Positions 46,168 to 54,184 of a DNA stretch of 64,000 bases are shown here, one piece after another. Each line of letters begins with the position of its first letter. Positions within the stretch are counted from its first letter, which is position 1. The notes beneath the pieces were generated by a model. It did no database searches, had not been told where the DNA came from, and was given only the letters and a program-made list of their open reading frames with translations. Source of the stretch: Micromonospora echinaurantiaca. Its GTDB lineage: Bacteria; Actinomycetota; Actinomycetes; Mycobacteriales; Micromonosporaceae. The position numbers and the translations under genes were made by a program. The DNA lies in NCBI RefSeq assembly GCF_900090235.1, contig NZ_LT607750.1, positions 4,889,001 through 4,953,000 of the forward strand. The letters run 5' to 3'.

Positions 46168-47106
46168 TTACCGGAAGTGGTCCCAGCCGGTGACCCCCTG
46201 GTAGGGCTCGCCGTCGACGGTGACGCCCGCGCCGGCCACCACCCGACCGATCGGGCGCCACTGCTCGGGCAGCGTCACCTCGGGCGGGAAGGTGGCGGCC
46301 AAGGCGTGGTCCTCACCACCGGCCAGCAGCCAGGTGTACGGGTCGACGCCGAGCGCCTGCGCCGCGTCGCGCATCTGCCGGGGCACCTCGAAGGCGTCCC
46401 GGCGCACGTCGACGCCGACCCCGCTGGCTCTCGCCACGTGCCCGAGGTCGGCGAGCAGCCCGTCCGACACGTCGATCATGGCGGTGGCGCCCAGCCCGGC
46501 GGCCTGCGGGCCGGCCGGGTACGGCACCTCCGGCCGCCGGTACGCCTCGACCAGCAGCCGCGGTGTCCGGAAGCCCCGGGAGAGCACGGTGAGCCCGGCC
46601 GCCGCGTACCCGGTACGACCGGCGAGCGCGACCACGTCGCCCGGCCGGGCACCGGAGCGCACCACCGGCGTCCGGCCGGCCAGGTCACCCAGGGCGGTCA
46701 CCGCGATGGTCAGCGTGGGGCTGCCCGACATGTCCCCGCCGACCACGCTCGCGCCGACCGTCGCCGCCTCCGCGGCCAACCCGGCGGCCAGTTCCTCGGC
46801 CCATTCGATGGGCAGGTCCGCGGGGATGCAGAGGGCCACCAGCAGGGCGGTCGGGGTGGCCCCCATGGCCGCGATGTCGGCCAGGTTCGCTGCCGCCGCC
46901 CGGTGCCCCACGTCCCGCGCGCCGGACCAATCCCGCCGGAAGTGCCGCCCCTCGACCAGCACGTCGGTGGAGGCGACCACCCGCGCGTCCGGGGCGGCCA
47001 CCAGCGCCCCGTCGTCCCCCGGCCCGAGCAGCACCGTCGAGCCGTACGACAACCGGGCGGTGACCCGGTCGATCAGACCGAATTCGCCCACCCCCGCGAC
47101 ACTCAT
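46168..47106 (-). CDS. thiL: Thiamine-monophosphate kinase
   Basis: Final step of thiamine-PP synthesis: TMP + ATP to TPP. The 312-aa protein has the Mg/ATP-binding VLLGPGDDGALV, STDVLVEGRHF, ANLADIAAMGATP, VGGDMSGSP and MIDVSDGLLADLGHVA. ATG 47106 has GGAG 7 nt upstream. The start overlaps (ATGA) the stop of a 47-codon ORF, which in turn overlaps a 24-codon ORF, a chain discussed below. No TPP riboswitch is visible. Confidence 0.96.
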   Translation of the reverse strand: MSVAGVGEFGLIDRVTARLSYGSTVLLGPGDDGALVAAPDARVVASTDVLVEGRHFRRDWSGARDVGHRAAAANLADIAAMGATPTALLVALCIPADLPIEWAEELAAGLAAEAATVGASVVGGDMSGSPTLTIAVTALGDLAGRTPVVRSGARPGDVVALAGRTGYAAAGLTVLSRGFRTPRLLVEAYRRPEVPYPAGPQAAGLGATAMIDVSDGLLADLGHVARASGVGVDVRRDAFEVPRQMRDAAQALGVDPYTWLLAGGEDHALAATFPPEVTLPEQWRPIGRVVAGAGVTVDGEPYQGVTGWDHFR

Positions 47107-47246
47107 GCCGGCACTCCGCTCCGCCCGCGGCCGGCATGCGGCGCCGGCGCGCTGAGCCCGACGATCCGCTCGCTCCTGCCGGCGCTCCGCCCCGCCGCAC
47201 GTGCCCGCGGCACCGTCGCGCAGCCCCCGGTGATCCACTCCCTCAT
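47103..47246 (-). CDS. Micro-ORF coupled to thiL, unproven
   Basis: A 47-codon open frame starting MREWITGGCATVPRARAAG and rich in Arg, Gly and Ala. Its stop overlaps the thiL start (ATGA), and its own start overlaps the stop of the preceding micro-ORF in the same way. Both junctions share GTGCCGGCATGAG. The composition looks like low-complexity actinobacterial spacer, so translation may matter more than the product. No homology recognised. Confidence 0.35.
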   Translation of the reverse strand: MREWITGGCATVPRARAAGRSAGRSERIVGLSAPAPHAGRGRSGVPA

Positions 47247-47317
47247 GCCGGCACCTTCCTCGCCGCCGGCGCCGCGCCCGGTCCGACGCCCCGCCCGCTC
47301 CTGCCGCGCTCGCTCAC
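47243..47317 (-). CDS. Micro-ORF heading the thiL operon, unproven
   Basis: A 24-codon frame (VSERGRSGRGVGPGAAPA...) with a GTG start and a very good AGGAG 5 nt upstream, ending in ATGA overlap with the next micro-ORF. A CTATC -10-like element lies about 20 nt upstream. It could be a true leader peptide for thiL or chance. Confidence 0.35.
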   Translation of the reverse strand: MSERGRSGRGVGPGAAPAARKVPA

Positions 47318-47413
47318 CGCTTCTCCTTGACCACCGATAGGGATCAGACCTGGTCCGTAAGGTACTTTCTCCTCTCGGGCCGCTCGCGGGCGGCGACGGA
47401 CGGAGGTCGAGTC

Positions 47414-47647
47414 GTGGTACAGGCGTACATCCTCATCCAGACGGAGGTCGGCCGGGCGCGTGACGTGGCCGGTCTGATCGCGGACCTTGCCGGCGTGGTA
47501 CGGGTCGACGCCGTCACCGGGCCCTACGACGTGGTCGTGCTCACCGAGGCGAACACCGTCGACGAGCTCGGCAAACTCATCGTCAGCAAGGTGCAGATGG
47601 TGCCTGGCATCACCCGCACCCTCACGTGTTCGGTGGTACGGCTGTAA
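47414..47647 (+). CDS. Stand-alone Lrp/AsnC ligand-binding (RAM) domain protein
   Basis: A 77-aa protein, MVQAYILIQTEVGRARDVAG to the C-terminal TRTLTCSVVRL, which is a whole RAM/alpha-beta sandwich without the helix-turn-helix. Such proteins oligomerise and bind amino acids, and may modulate full-length Lrp proteins. GTG 47414 has GGAGG 7 nt upstream. The DUF3515 gene begins right after its TAA stop, so they are co-translated. Confidence 0.9.
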   Translation: MVQAYILIQTEVGRARDVAGLIADLAGVVRVDAVTGPYDVVVLTEANTVDELGKLIVSKVQMVPGITRTLTCSVVRL

Positions 47648-48277
47648 GTGGACAAGATCACTGACTCTCCCCGCCCGGAGGCCGGCGGGGTGGACCGGCC
47701 CGCGTCCAAGGCGCCGGACGGGACCACCCGCCGCGCCGCGCTGATCGCGACGCTGGTCGCGCTTCCGGTCACCGTGGTGGTGGCCGGGCTCGCCTTCGCC
47801 CAGCTCGCGCCGGACGAGCCGGCCGCGTCGCCGAGCCCGTCGGCGACGACCGCCCGCGCCCAGTCCACCGCGCCGGTCGAGATGGCCGCGCCGGCCCTGG
47901 CCGAGCGCCCCGCGACGGTGTGCCGCGCGCTGCTCTCCCAGCTCCCGTCGACCGTCCGCGACCTGCAGCAGCGTCCGGTCACCGCCGGTCCGGAGCAGAA
48001 CGCCGCGTACGGCGACCCGGCGCTGACCGTGGCCTGCGGCGGCGCCGAGCCGGCCGTCGGCGACACCGACGACGTCTGGCTGGTCAACAAGGTCTGCTGG
48101 CACGCCACCGAGCAGACCGACGCCACCGTGCTCACCACGCTGGACCGGGAGACCGCGGTCACCGTCCGGGTGCCGCGCGCCTACGAGCAGCCGTTGCAGT
48201 GGGTCGCGCCGATCGCCGACACCGTGGTCGCCTCCGTCCCATCCGCCGGCGAGGCCCCCACCGGCTGCCAGGGCTGA
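47648..48277 (+). CDS. DUF3515 membrane-anchored protein
   Basis: A 209-aa protein with a short cytoplasmic part, one transmembrane helix (AALIATLVALPVTVVVAGLA) and a secreted DUF3515 domain. The domain has VCRALLSQLPSTVRDL, PALTVACGGAEP and VNKVCWHATEQTD; the conserved cysteines may pair. In actinobacteria it lies by ddl and thiL, suggesting an envelope role, but its function is not established. GTG start immediately after the RAM gene stop. Confidence 0.88.
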   Translation: MDKITDSPRPEAGGVDRPASKAPDGTTRRAALIATLVALPVTVVVAGLAFAQLAPDEPAASPSPSATTARAQSTAPVEMAAPALAERPATVCRALLSQLPSTVRDLQQRPVTAGPEQNAAYGDPALTVACGGAEPAVGDTDDVWLVNKVCWHATEQTDATVLTTLDRETAVTVRVPRAYEQPLQWVAPIADTVVASVPSAGEAPTGCQG

Positions 48278-48328
48278 CCCTCCCCGCCGCACCGGACGCC
48301 GCCCCCCGCGCCCCGCCCCCGTCCTGTG

Positions 48329-48390
48329 CGCACGTTCACCGAATGAGTGGCTTTCCGCGCTCGGGAGGCCACTCATTCAGTGAACGTGCG
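48329..48390. repeat. 62-bp inverted repeat between convergent DUF3515 and ddl genes
   Basis: Two 23-nt arms (48329-48351 and 48368-48390, core GAATGAGTGGC) pair with a single mismatch across a 16-nt loop. It sits between convergent 3' ends and almost certainly works as a bidirectional terminator. The arm length and AT content are unusual for a plain terminator and suggest a dispersed element. Confidence 0.85.
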
Positions 48391-48453
48391 TGGACCGGGC
48401 GCGGCCGCGTGGAGGCCGGATCGCGCGGGGTGCGGGGCGGGCGCGTGGGTGGG

Positions 48454-49554
48454 TCAGTGCAGGCCGACGCCGCGGGTCAGGGCGGTACGGATCAGGCGGT
48501 CGACCAGCTTCGGGTACTCCAGGCCGGAGGCGGCCCACATCCGCGGGAACATCGACGTCGGCGTGAAGCCGGGCATCGTGTTGATCTCGTTGAGGTAGAC
48601 GTCCAGCTCCGGGGTGACGAAGAAGTCGACCCGGGCCAGCCCGGCGCAGTCGAGCGCGGTGAACGCGCGGACCGCGTACTCCTGGACCTGGCGGGTCACC
48701 CGGTCGGGCAGGCCGGCCGGGATGTCGTACTCGCAGGCGTCGTCGAGGTACTTGGCCTCGAAGTCGTACCAGTCGTGGTCGGCGACCACCCGCACCTCGG
48801 CGAGCACGGACGCCTCCGGCGCCCCGCCGGCCTCACCCTCCAGCACGCCGCACTCGATCTCGCGCCCGACGATCGCCCCCTCGACGAGCACCTTCGGGTC
48901 GATCTGCCGGGCGGTGGCGACGGCCGCGTCCAGGTCGGCCCAGTCGTCGACCTTGGTGATGCCGAACGACGACCCGGCCCGGGACGGCTTGACGAAGACC
49001 GGCAGGCCGAGCCGCTGCTTGTCCTCCTCGCTCAGCGTCATCCCGTTGCGCAGCACCGCGTACGGGCCGACCGGGATGCCCTCGACGGCGCAGAGCTTCT
49101 TGGTGAACTCCTTGTCCATCGCGGCGGCGGAGGCGAAGACGTTCGCCCCGACGTACGGGATGCCGGCCATCTCCAGCATGCCCTGGATGGTGCCGTCCTC
49201 GCCGTACGCGCCGTGCAGCACCGGGAAGACCACGTCCACGTCGGCCAGCGCCCGCGGACCCTCGGTCGGGTCGAGCACCATCAGCCCGTTGCCGGTCGGG
49301 TCGGCGCGCAGCACGATGTCGGCGCCGGACTCGGCGGTGATCTCCGGCAGCCGGCGCGAGTTGATCGCCAGCTGCGACGGGTCGCCGCTGGTCAGGACCC
49401 ACTGCCCGGCCCGGGTGATGCCGACCGGAACCACCTCGAACTCGTCCGGGTCGAGCGCGCCGAGCACACTGCCGGCGCTGACGCAGGAGATGCCGTGCTC
49501 CGGGCTGCGGCCGCCGAAGACGATCGCCACGCGGGTCTTGCCTGGGGTGGTCAC
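48454..49554 (-). CDS. ddl: D-alanine-D-alanine ligase
   Basis: Makes the D-Ala-D-Ala dipeptide for peptidoglycan precursors. The 366-aa ATP-grasp enzyme has [45 protein letters not shown], the omega-loop [14 protein letters not shown] and the terminal [11 protein letters not shown]. The sequence is the D-Ala type, not the vancomycin-resistance D-Lac type. GTG 49554 is preferred because GAGAGG is 8 nt upstream; a GTG three codons earlier has none. Confidence 0.97.
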   Translation of the reverse strand: MTTPGKTRVAIVFGGRSPEHGISCVSAGSVLGALDPDEFEVVPVGITRAGQWVLTSGDPSQLAINSRRLPEITAESGADIVLRADPTGNGLMVLDPTEGPRALADVDVVFPVLHGAYGEDGTIQGMLEMAGIPYVGANVFASAAAMDKEFTKKLCAVEGIPVGPYAVLRNGMTLSEEDKQRLGLPVFVKPSRAGSSFGITKVDDWADLDAAVATARQIDPKVLVEGAIVGREIECGVLEGEAGGAPEASVLAEVRVVADHDWYDFEAKYLDDACEYDIPAGLPDRVTRQVQEYAVRAFTALDCAGLARVDFFVTPELDVYLNEINTMPGFTPTSMFPRMWAASGLEYPKLVDRLIRTALTRGVGLH

Positions 49555-49793
49555 TCCGGTCACCTCTCGGTACGCGACTGCGGGCTGGCGCTCACCCGGT
49601 TGACCTTACTGTGCGTGGCCGGAAACCGATGCCGATACCCGGGGAGATGCGACGCGCCCGGACAACCGGTCACCGAGCGCTTTACGGTGCGTAACCGGGG
49701 CATCCGGACGCCCCCGTCCCGGCCGGCACGCCCGGCGGGACCGGGGGCGAGGGTACGCCGGCTTCGCGGGACGCCCACTACGCTGCTCGTCCT

Positions 49794-51098
49794 ATGAGCT
49801 CTGATCCCCTCATCGCCTCGCTCTCGGCGGCCCTCGACGCCCGCCCGGACGACCTGCCGCTCCGACTGCACCTCGCCGCGCTGCTGCTCGACGCCGGCCG
49901 GGCCGGCGAGGCGATCGCGCAGATCGGGCAGGCGCTGGCCCGGGATCCGGGCAACGGCGAGGCGCAGGCGCTGATGCAGCGGGCGCTGGGCGGCCCCGTA
50001 CCCCCGGCCCCGGCGGCCCCGCAGTCGGCGGCCCCGCAGTCGCCGGCGGCTCCGACCGCGCCCGCGCAGCGGCCCGCGCCGGCCGGGCCGGACGTGCCGC
50101 CGGCCGCCGACGGGTCCGACCCGCTGGCCGCCTACGAGCAGGAACTGGCCGACATCGTGCCGCCACGCTTCGCCCGGGCCGGCGACGAGCCCGAGCCGGT
50201 GACCGGCGACGCCGACCGGGTGTACGACGTGGAGGTCTCCGGGATCCGGCTGGCCGACGTGGGCGGCATGGTGGCCGTGAAGGAGCGGCTGGAGCTGGCC
50301 TTCCTCGGCCCGCTGCGCAACCCGGAGCTGCGCCGGATGTACGGCAAGAGCCTGCGCGGCGGGCTGATGCTCTACGGCCCGCCCGGCTGCGGCAAGACCT
50401 TCCTGGCCCGGGCGGTGGCGGGTGAGATGGGCGCCAAGTTCATCTCGCTGTCCATCGTGGACGTGCTGGACATGTGGATGGGCAACTCCGAGCGCAACCT
50501 GCACGAGCTGTTCCAGGCGGCCCGGCGCAACGCGCCCTGCGTGCTCTTCCTCGACGAGATCGACGCGCTCGGCCACAAGCGCTCCCAGGTCAGCTCCAGC
50601 TCGATGCGGACGCTGGGCAACCAGCTGCTCGCCGAGCTGGACGGCATGGAGGGCAACAACGAGGGTGTCTTCGTGCTGGCCGCCACCAACACCCCGTGGG
50701 ACGTGGACCCGGCGCTGCGCCGGCCGGGCCGACTCGACCGGGTGGTGCTGGTGCTCCCGCCGGACGCCGACGCCCGCCGGGCCATCCTCGAGTACCACCT
50801 GCGGGACCGGCCGATCGCCGGGATCGACCTGCGCAAGGTGGTCGCGGCGACCGAGGACTTCTCCGGCGCCGACCTGGCCCACCTCTGCGAGACGGCGGCC
50901 GAGTTCGCGATGGCCGACTCGGTACGCACCGGCGAGGTGCGGATGATCGAGCAGCGGGACCTGGAGCGGGCGCTGAAGGAGGTGCGGCCGTCGACCCGGC
51001 CGTGGATGGCCACCGCCCGCAACGTGGCCATGTTCGCCAACGAGGGCGGCGTCTACGACGACCTGGTGGCGTACCTGAAGCGGCGCAAACTGCTCTGA
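49794..51098 (+). CDS. AAA+ ATPase with N-terminal TPR-like region
   Basis: A 434-aa protein. Residues 1-65 form TPR-like helices (LRLHLAALLLDAGRAGEAIA, then QIGQALARDPGNGEAQALMQ). A Pro/Ala linker leads to one AAA+ domain (about 150-380): Walker A GPPGCGKT, Walker B VLFLDEID, sensor ATNTPWDVDPALRRPGRLDR with Arg fingers. The C-terminal part resembles FtsH/katanin-like ATPases (SGADLAHLCETAAEFA). It has no protease domain, so it may be a disaggregase, unfoldase or remodeller. ATG 49794 with TACGCT 9 nt upstream. Confidence 0.87.
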   Translation: MSSDPLIASLSAALDARPDDLPLRLHLAALLLDAGRAGEAIAQIGQALARDPGNGEAQALMQRALGGPVPPAPAAPQSAAPQSPAAPTAPAQRPAPAGPDVPPAADGSDPLAAYEQELADIVPPRFARAGDEPEPVTGDADRVYDVEVSGIRLADVGGMVAVKERLELAFLGPLRNPELRRMYGKSLRGGLMLYGPPGCGKTFLARAVAGEMGAKFISLSIVDVLDMWMGNSERNLHELFQAARRNAPCVLFLDEIDALGHKRSQVSSSSMRTLGNQLLAELDGMEGNNEGVFVLAATNTPWDVDPALRRPGRLDRVVLVLPPDADARRAILEYHLRDRPIAGIDLRKVVAATEDFSGADLAHLCETAAEFAMADSVRTGEVRMIEQRDLERALKEVRPSTRPWMATARNVAMFANEGGVYDDLVAYLKRRKLL

Positions 51099-51153
51099 GC
51101 GCGGGGCGGCCCGGCGGGGCGCCGGGCCGCGCCGCCCGCCGGGCCGGGTCCAC

Positions 51154-51231
51154 CACCGCGCGGATGCCGCGCGAGCTGTCACCGCGAGGGTGCCGCACGG
51201 CCTGTCACCGCGCGGATGCCGCGCGGGCCGG
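51154..51231. repeat. Three tandem 26-bp hairpin repeats
   Basis: Units 51154-51179, 51180-51205 and 51206-51231, each CACCGCGxGGxTGCCGC-rich with an internal stem (GCGCGG/CCGCGC). A degenerate fourth unit follows at 51235-51260 inside the end of the next gene. The array occupies the gap after the AAA+ gene and could terminate transcription from both sides. Confidence 0.8.
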
Positions 51232-51233
51232 TT

Positions 51234-51452
51234 TCAACCGCGGGCGTGCCGCCGGCCGATGGCGATCACCTTGACCCGCTGCCGGCCGGCCCGCACCATG
51301 CCCAGCGCCATGAACGCGCCGGCGATCCGCTCGGCCGCCTCCCGGCTGCTCGCGCCGACCACCTGACGGCGCCGCTCGGGACAGGTCCGCTCGTTGCGCC
51401 AGCTGCCGTCGATCGGGCGGACGTCCGTGAGCACCACCAGGAACCGGGTCAT
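51234..51452 (-). CDS. Small hypothetical protein
   Basis: A 72-aa basic protein, MTRFLVVLTDVRPIDGSWRN to the C-terminal VKVIAIGRRHARG, with two short hydrophobic strands and an RRRQVVGASSREAAERIAGA helix. No family recognised. The ATG at 51452 has only a weak ribosome-binding site. It is divergent from the XRE regulator and ends inside the 26-bp repeat array; the degenerate fourth unit encodes its last residues. It may be regulated by the neighbouring XRE protein. Confidence 0.5.
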   Translation of the reverse strand: MTRFLVVLTDVRPIDGSWRNERTCPERRRQVVGASSREAAERIAGAFMALGMVRAGRQRVKVIAIGRRHARG

Positions 51453-51733
51453 CGCCGGCCGCCGGCGCGCTCGGCGGGATCCTGCTGACCAGTACGCACG
51501 TCGAGTCCCTTCCGGTGTGCGGCCGCCCTGGTGGCGTGGCACGCGGCGATCGGGTACGGGGGAGAAACCCGACCGCCGCGCGCCCCATCCCCTCCGGTCG
51601 CTCACCGCCGCCGTCGCCACGACAACCGGCGGTGAGGACGCGATGACAGATTGACACCTTCACAGCCATGAATGCAACTCTCATCGGCGTTCTCTCATGT
51701 ACTAATTCCCGATACGTGTGCGACCATCGATGC

Positions 51734-52579
51734 ATGGCTCCCAAGACCGCGCGCGCCCGCCGGCTCGGCATCGCGCTGCGCACCCACCGGGAGGCCGCCG
51801 GGCTCACCCTGGAGGCGGCGGCCGACGAGATCAACAGCACCCGGAGCACCCTCTCCCGCTACGAGAACGCCCAGACGCTGGTCAGCCCGGCCACGGTGCG
51901 CGCCCTGCTCACCCTCTACGGGGTCGCCGCGGACGACGTCACGGCGGCCGTGCAACTGGCCAAGGACGCCCGCAAGCCCGGCTGGTGGGTGTCCTATTCG
52001 TACCTGCTGGACCGGCGCACCATCGACTTCATCGCGCTGGAGGCCGAGGCGACCGGGATCGCCAACTTCGAGCCGTCGGTGGTGCCCGGGCTGCTGCAGA
52101 CCGCCGACTACATCCGCGGCGTGATGCGGGGCGGCCCGCACACACTCGGCGACGACCAGGTGGAGCAACGGGTCCAGCTGCGGCTGGACCGCCAGCAGCG
52201 GCTCACCGGCGACGAGCCGCCCATCCTCGACGCGATCATCGACGAGGGCGCGCTGCTGCGTCCGGTGGGCGACCGGGGCGTGATGGAGGGCCAGCTGCGC
52301 CACCTGTTGAAGATGGCCGAGCTGCCCAACATCACCGTGCAGGTGATCCCGCTGGCCGCCGGCTACCACCGGGGCACCCGGGGCTCGCTGCACATCCTGG
52401 AGTTCGCCGACCCGGAGGACCCGATCATCGCCTCGGTGGAGACGGTGGCCGGGCAGATGGTCCTGGACCGGCCGGGCGACCTGCGTACCTGCACCAAGAT
52501 CATGGAGCACCTGCGGACCGTCGCGCTCAGCCCGGCGGACAGCCGCGACCAGCTCCTTCAACTCCTGAAGGGACGGTAG
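51734..52579 (+). CDS. XRE-family regulator with DUF5753 domain
   Basis: A 281-aa helix-turn-helix protein. The HTH (about 10-60) reads LGIALRTHREAAGLTLEAAA then STRSTLSRYENAQTL, and the C-terminal DUF5753 domain has FEPSVVPGLLQTADYIRGVM and ILDAIIDEGALLRPVG. These proteins pair with DUF397 proteins and control development or secondary metabolism in actinomycetes. The upstream 51640-51733 is AT-rich and likely holds its promoter. The DUF397 gene follows by 4 nt. Confidence 0.93.
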   Translation: MAPKTARARRLGIALRTHREAAGLTLEAAADEINSTRSTLSRYENAQTLVSPATVRALLTLYGVAADDVTAAVQLAKDARKPGWWVSYSYLLDRRTIDFIALEAEATGIANFEPSVVPGLLQTADYIRGVMRGGPHTLGDDQVEQRVQLRLDRQQRLTGDEPPILDAIIDEGALLRPVGDRGVMEGQLRHLLKMAELPNITVQVIPLAAGYHRGTRGSLHILEFADPEDPIIASVETVAGQMVLDRPGDLRTCTKIMEHLRTVALSPADSRDQLLQLLKGR

Positions 52580-52583
52580 GACC

Positions 52584-52784
52584 ATGACCTCGACGACCAG
52601 CGCGGCACTGGCCTCGGCCGGGTGGCGCAAGAGCAGCCACAGCGGCGACGAGGGAGCGTGCGTGGAGGTGGCGGCGATCCCCGGCACGGTGGCCGTGCGC
52701 GACTCCAAGGACCCGGCCGGGCCGGCCCTGCTCTTCCCGCCCGCGGCCTGGGCGGCCTTCGCCGCGGCACCGCCGCGCCGCTGA
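52584..52784 (+). CDS. DUF397 protein
   Basis: A 66-aa protein with the DUF397 signature WRKSSHSGDEGACVEVA, then VAVRDSKDPAGPALLFPPAA. It pairs with the upstream XRE-DUF5753 regulator (4-nt gap); in other actinomycetes (for example BldB and its relatives, WhiJ systems) such small proteins antagonise or assist the regulator. AGGA precedes the ATG. Confidence 0.92.
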   Translation: MTSTTSAALASAGWRKSSHSGDEGACVEVAAIPGTVAVRDSKDPAGPALLFPPAAWAAFAAAPPRR

Positions 52785-52892
52785 CCGTCCCGCGCCGCCG
52801 ACAACCGTCGCGCACCACCGGCACCGTCGCGCGACGCGGTCGCCGGCGCCTTTCACCCGAAGCCGGCGGGCCGCCCGCCCCGGAGAGCGGCG

Positions 52893-52976
52893 GCCGCCCA
52901 CCAGCGGTCGCGGGGCCGAGCCGGGCGGCGCGGTCGCGGGTGTCGACTCAGCCGCCCACCAGCGGTCGCGGGGCCG
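52893..52976. repeat. 26-bp direct repeat duplicating the ROK gene's 3' end
   Basis: GCCGCCCACCAGCGGTCGCG and 6 further bases occur at 52893-52918 and again, identical, at 52951-52976. The second copy encodes the last residues (RPLVGG) of the ROK kinase, so the first is a tandem duplication of its 3' end in non-coding DNA. A remnant stop codon precedes neither usefully. Confidence 0.8.
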
Positions 52977-54000
52977 GCTCGGCGCGCAGCGCCTCCAGCG
53001 CCGCGATCGCCGCGCCCCGGGCGCCGGCCATGTCCCGCTCGGGCACCAGGGCGAAGGTGGCCACCTCGGCCTGCTCCGCACGCAGCACGGTGTGCTCGCG
53101 TACGGTCGCCAGGAACCAGTCCCGGAACTCCGGCTCCGCCTCCACCACGCCGCCACCGACGAAGTACGCGTGCGGGTCGGTGAAGTTCGCCGCGACGGTG
53201 AAGAGCCGGCCGAGCGCCATCGCCTGCTGGGTGAAGATCTCCCGGGCCAGCGCGTCGCCGCGCTCCCCGTAGCCGCGGACCAGCTTCGCCGCCCGGGCCG
53301 GCGGCTCGGCCGCGAGCGGGTGGCCGGGGTGGCGGGTCAGCCAGTACGGCAGCAGGTTGCGGGCGATCCCGGTCAGCGAGGCGATGCTCTCCGCGTCCCC
53401 GGCGAAGCCGCAGGCGCAGGTCGGCACGGGTTGGTCCGGGGCGAGCAGGCCGGTGAGCGGGATGTGCACGTGGCCCAGCTCCCCGGCCATCCCGGCGGCG
53501 CCGGCCACCACCCGGCCGCTCTCCACCACGCCGCCGCCCAGCCCGGTGCCGACGATCGCCGACACCGACGAGCGCCGCATCGCCTCGCCACCGAAGTACG
53601 CGTGGTGGGCGTAGAGCGCGGCCGCGTTCCCGTCGTTGTGGTAGACCACCGGCAGCCCGAGCCGCCGCTCCAGCGCGCCGCGTACGTCGAAGCCGCGCCA
53701 GGCCGGCTGGGAGAAGTTCGTCGACCCACGGGACGAGATCACCCCGGTCGCGCTGGCCGGGCCGGGGGTGTCCAGGCCGACCGCGCGCACCTGCCCGCGC
53801 GGGATCCCGGTCAACGCCAGCACCCCGTCGAACGCGCGGGCCAGCGCCTCGATCGCCACCTCCGGGCCGGCCAGCACCTCGCTGGGGGTCTCCACCAGGC
53901 CGTCCACCAGGAACCGGCCGTCCACGGTGAGCACCGTGGCGTTGTTGCTGGTGCCGCCGTTGTCCAGGCCGACGACCACCGCGCCCTCCACGCCGCCCAC
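52948..54000 (-). CDS. ROK-family sugar kinase-like protein
   Basis: A 350-aa protein. The ATP phosphate-1 motif is VVVGLDNGGTSNNATV, followed by VYHNDGNAAALYA (Asp base near 120) and IVGTGLGGGVVESG. The zinc motif reads GHVHIPLT...CACGFAGDAES: two Cys and His are present, but the third Cys of the usual CxCGxxGCxE is Asp, so zinc binding may be changed. It has no helix-turn-helix, so a kinase rather than a repressor. GTG 54000 has GGGAGG 7 nt upstream. Confidence 0.88.
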   Translation of the reverse strand: MGGVEGAVVVGLDNGGTSNNATVLTVDGRFLVDGLVETPSEVLAGPEVAIEALARAFDGVLALTGIPRGQVRAVGLDTPGPASATGVISSRGSTNFSQPAWRGFDVRGALERRLGLPVVYHNDGNAAALYAHHAYFGGEAMRRSSVSAIVGTGLGGGVVESGRVVAGAAGMAGELGHVHIPLTGLLAPDQPVPTCACGFAGDAESIASLTGIARNLLPYWLTRHPGHPLAAEPPARAAKLVRGYGERGDALAREIFTQQAMALGRLFTVAANFTDPHAYFVGGGVVEAEPEFRDWFLATVREHTVLRAEQAEVATFALVPERDMAGARGAAIAALEALRAEPAPRPLVGG

Positions 54001-54184
54001 CGCGCCGCCTCCCGTCGTAGTGACCTGCCGGAAGGCTAGTTCCCGGCGCCGGGCTCCGCCATGCCCGCACCCCGGCCGAGCCGGTCACGCCACGGCATCC
54101 GCGGCCGCGCCCGTCACGCCCACCGCACCCGCGGTGGCAGGCGCGCCAGGCGACACCGGCGCGCCGGTACGGGCCGGACACCGA

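Noticed and set aside
46177..47340. TPP riboswitch upstream of thiL
   Set aside because: No THI-box or CUGAGA/ACCUG signature in 47107-47413; the region holds coupled micro-ORFs instead.
51154..51231. CRISPR array
   Set aside because: The 26-bp units are directly adjacent without spacers, and no cas gene is present.
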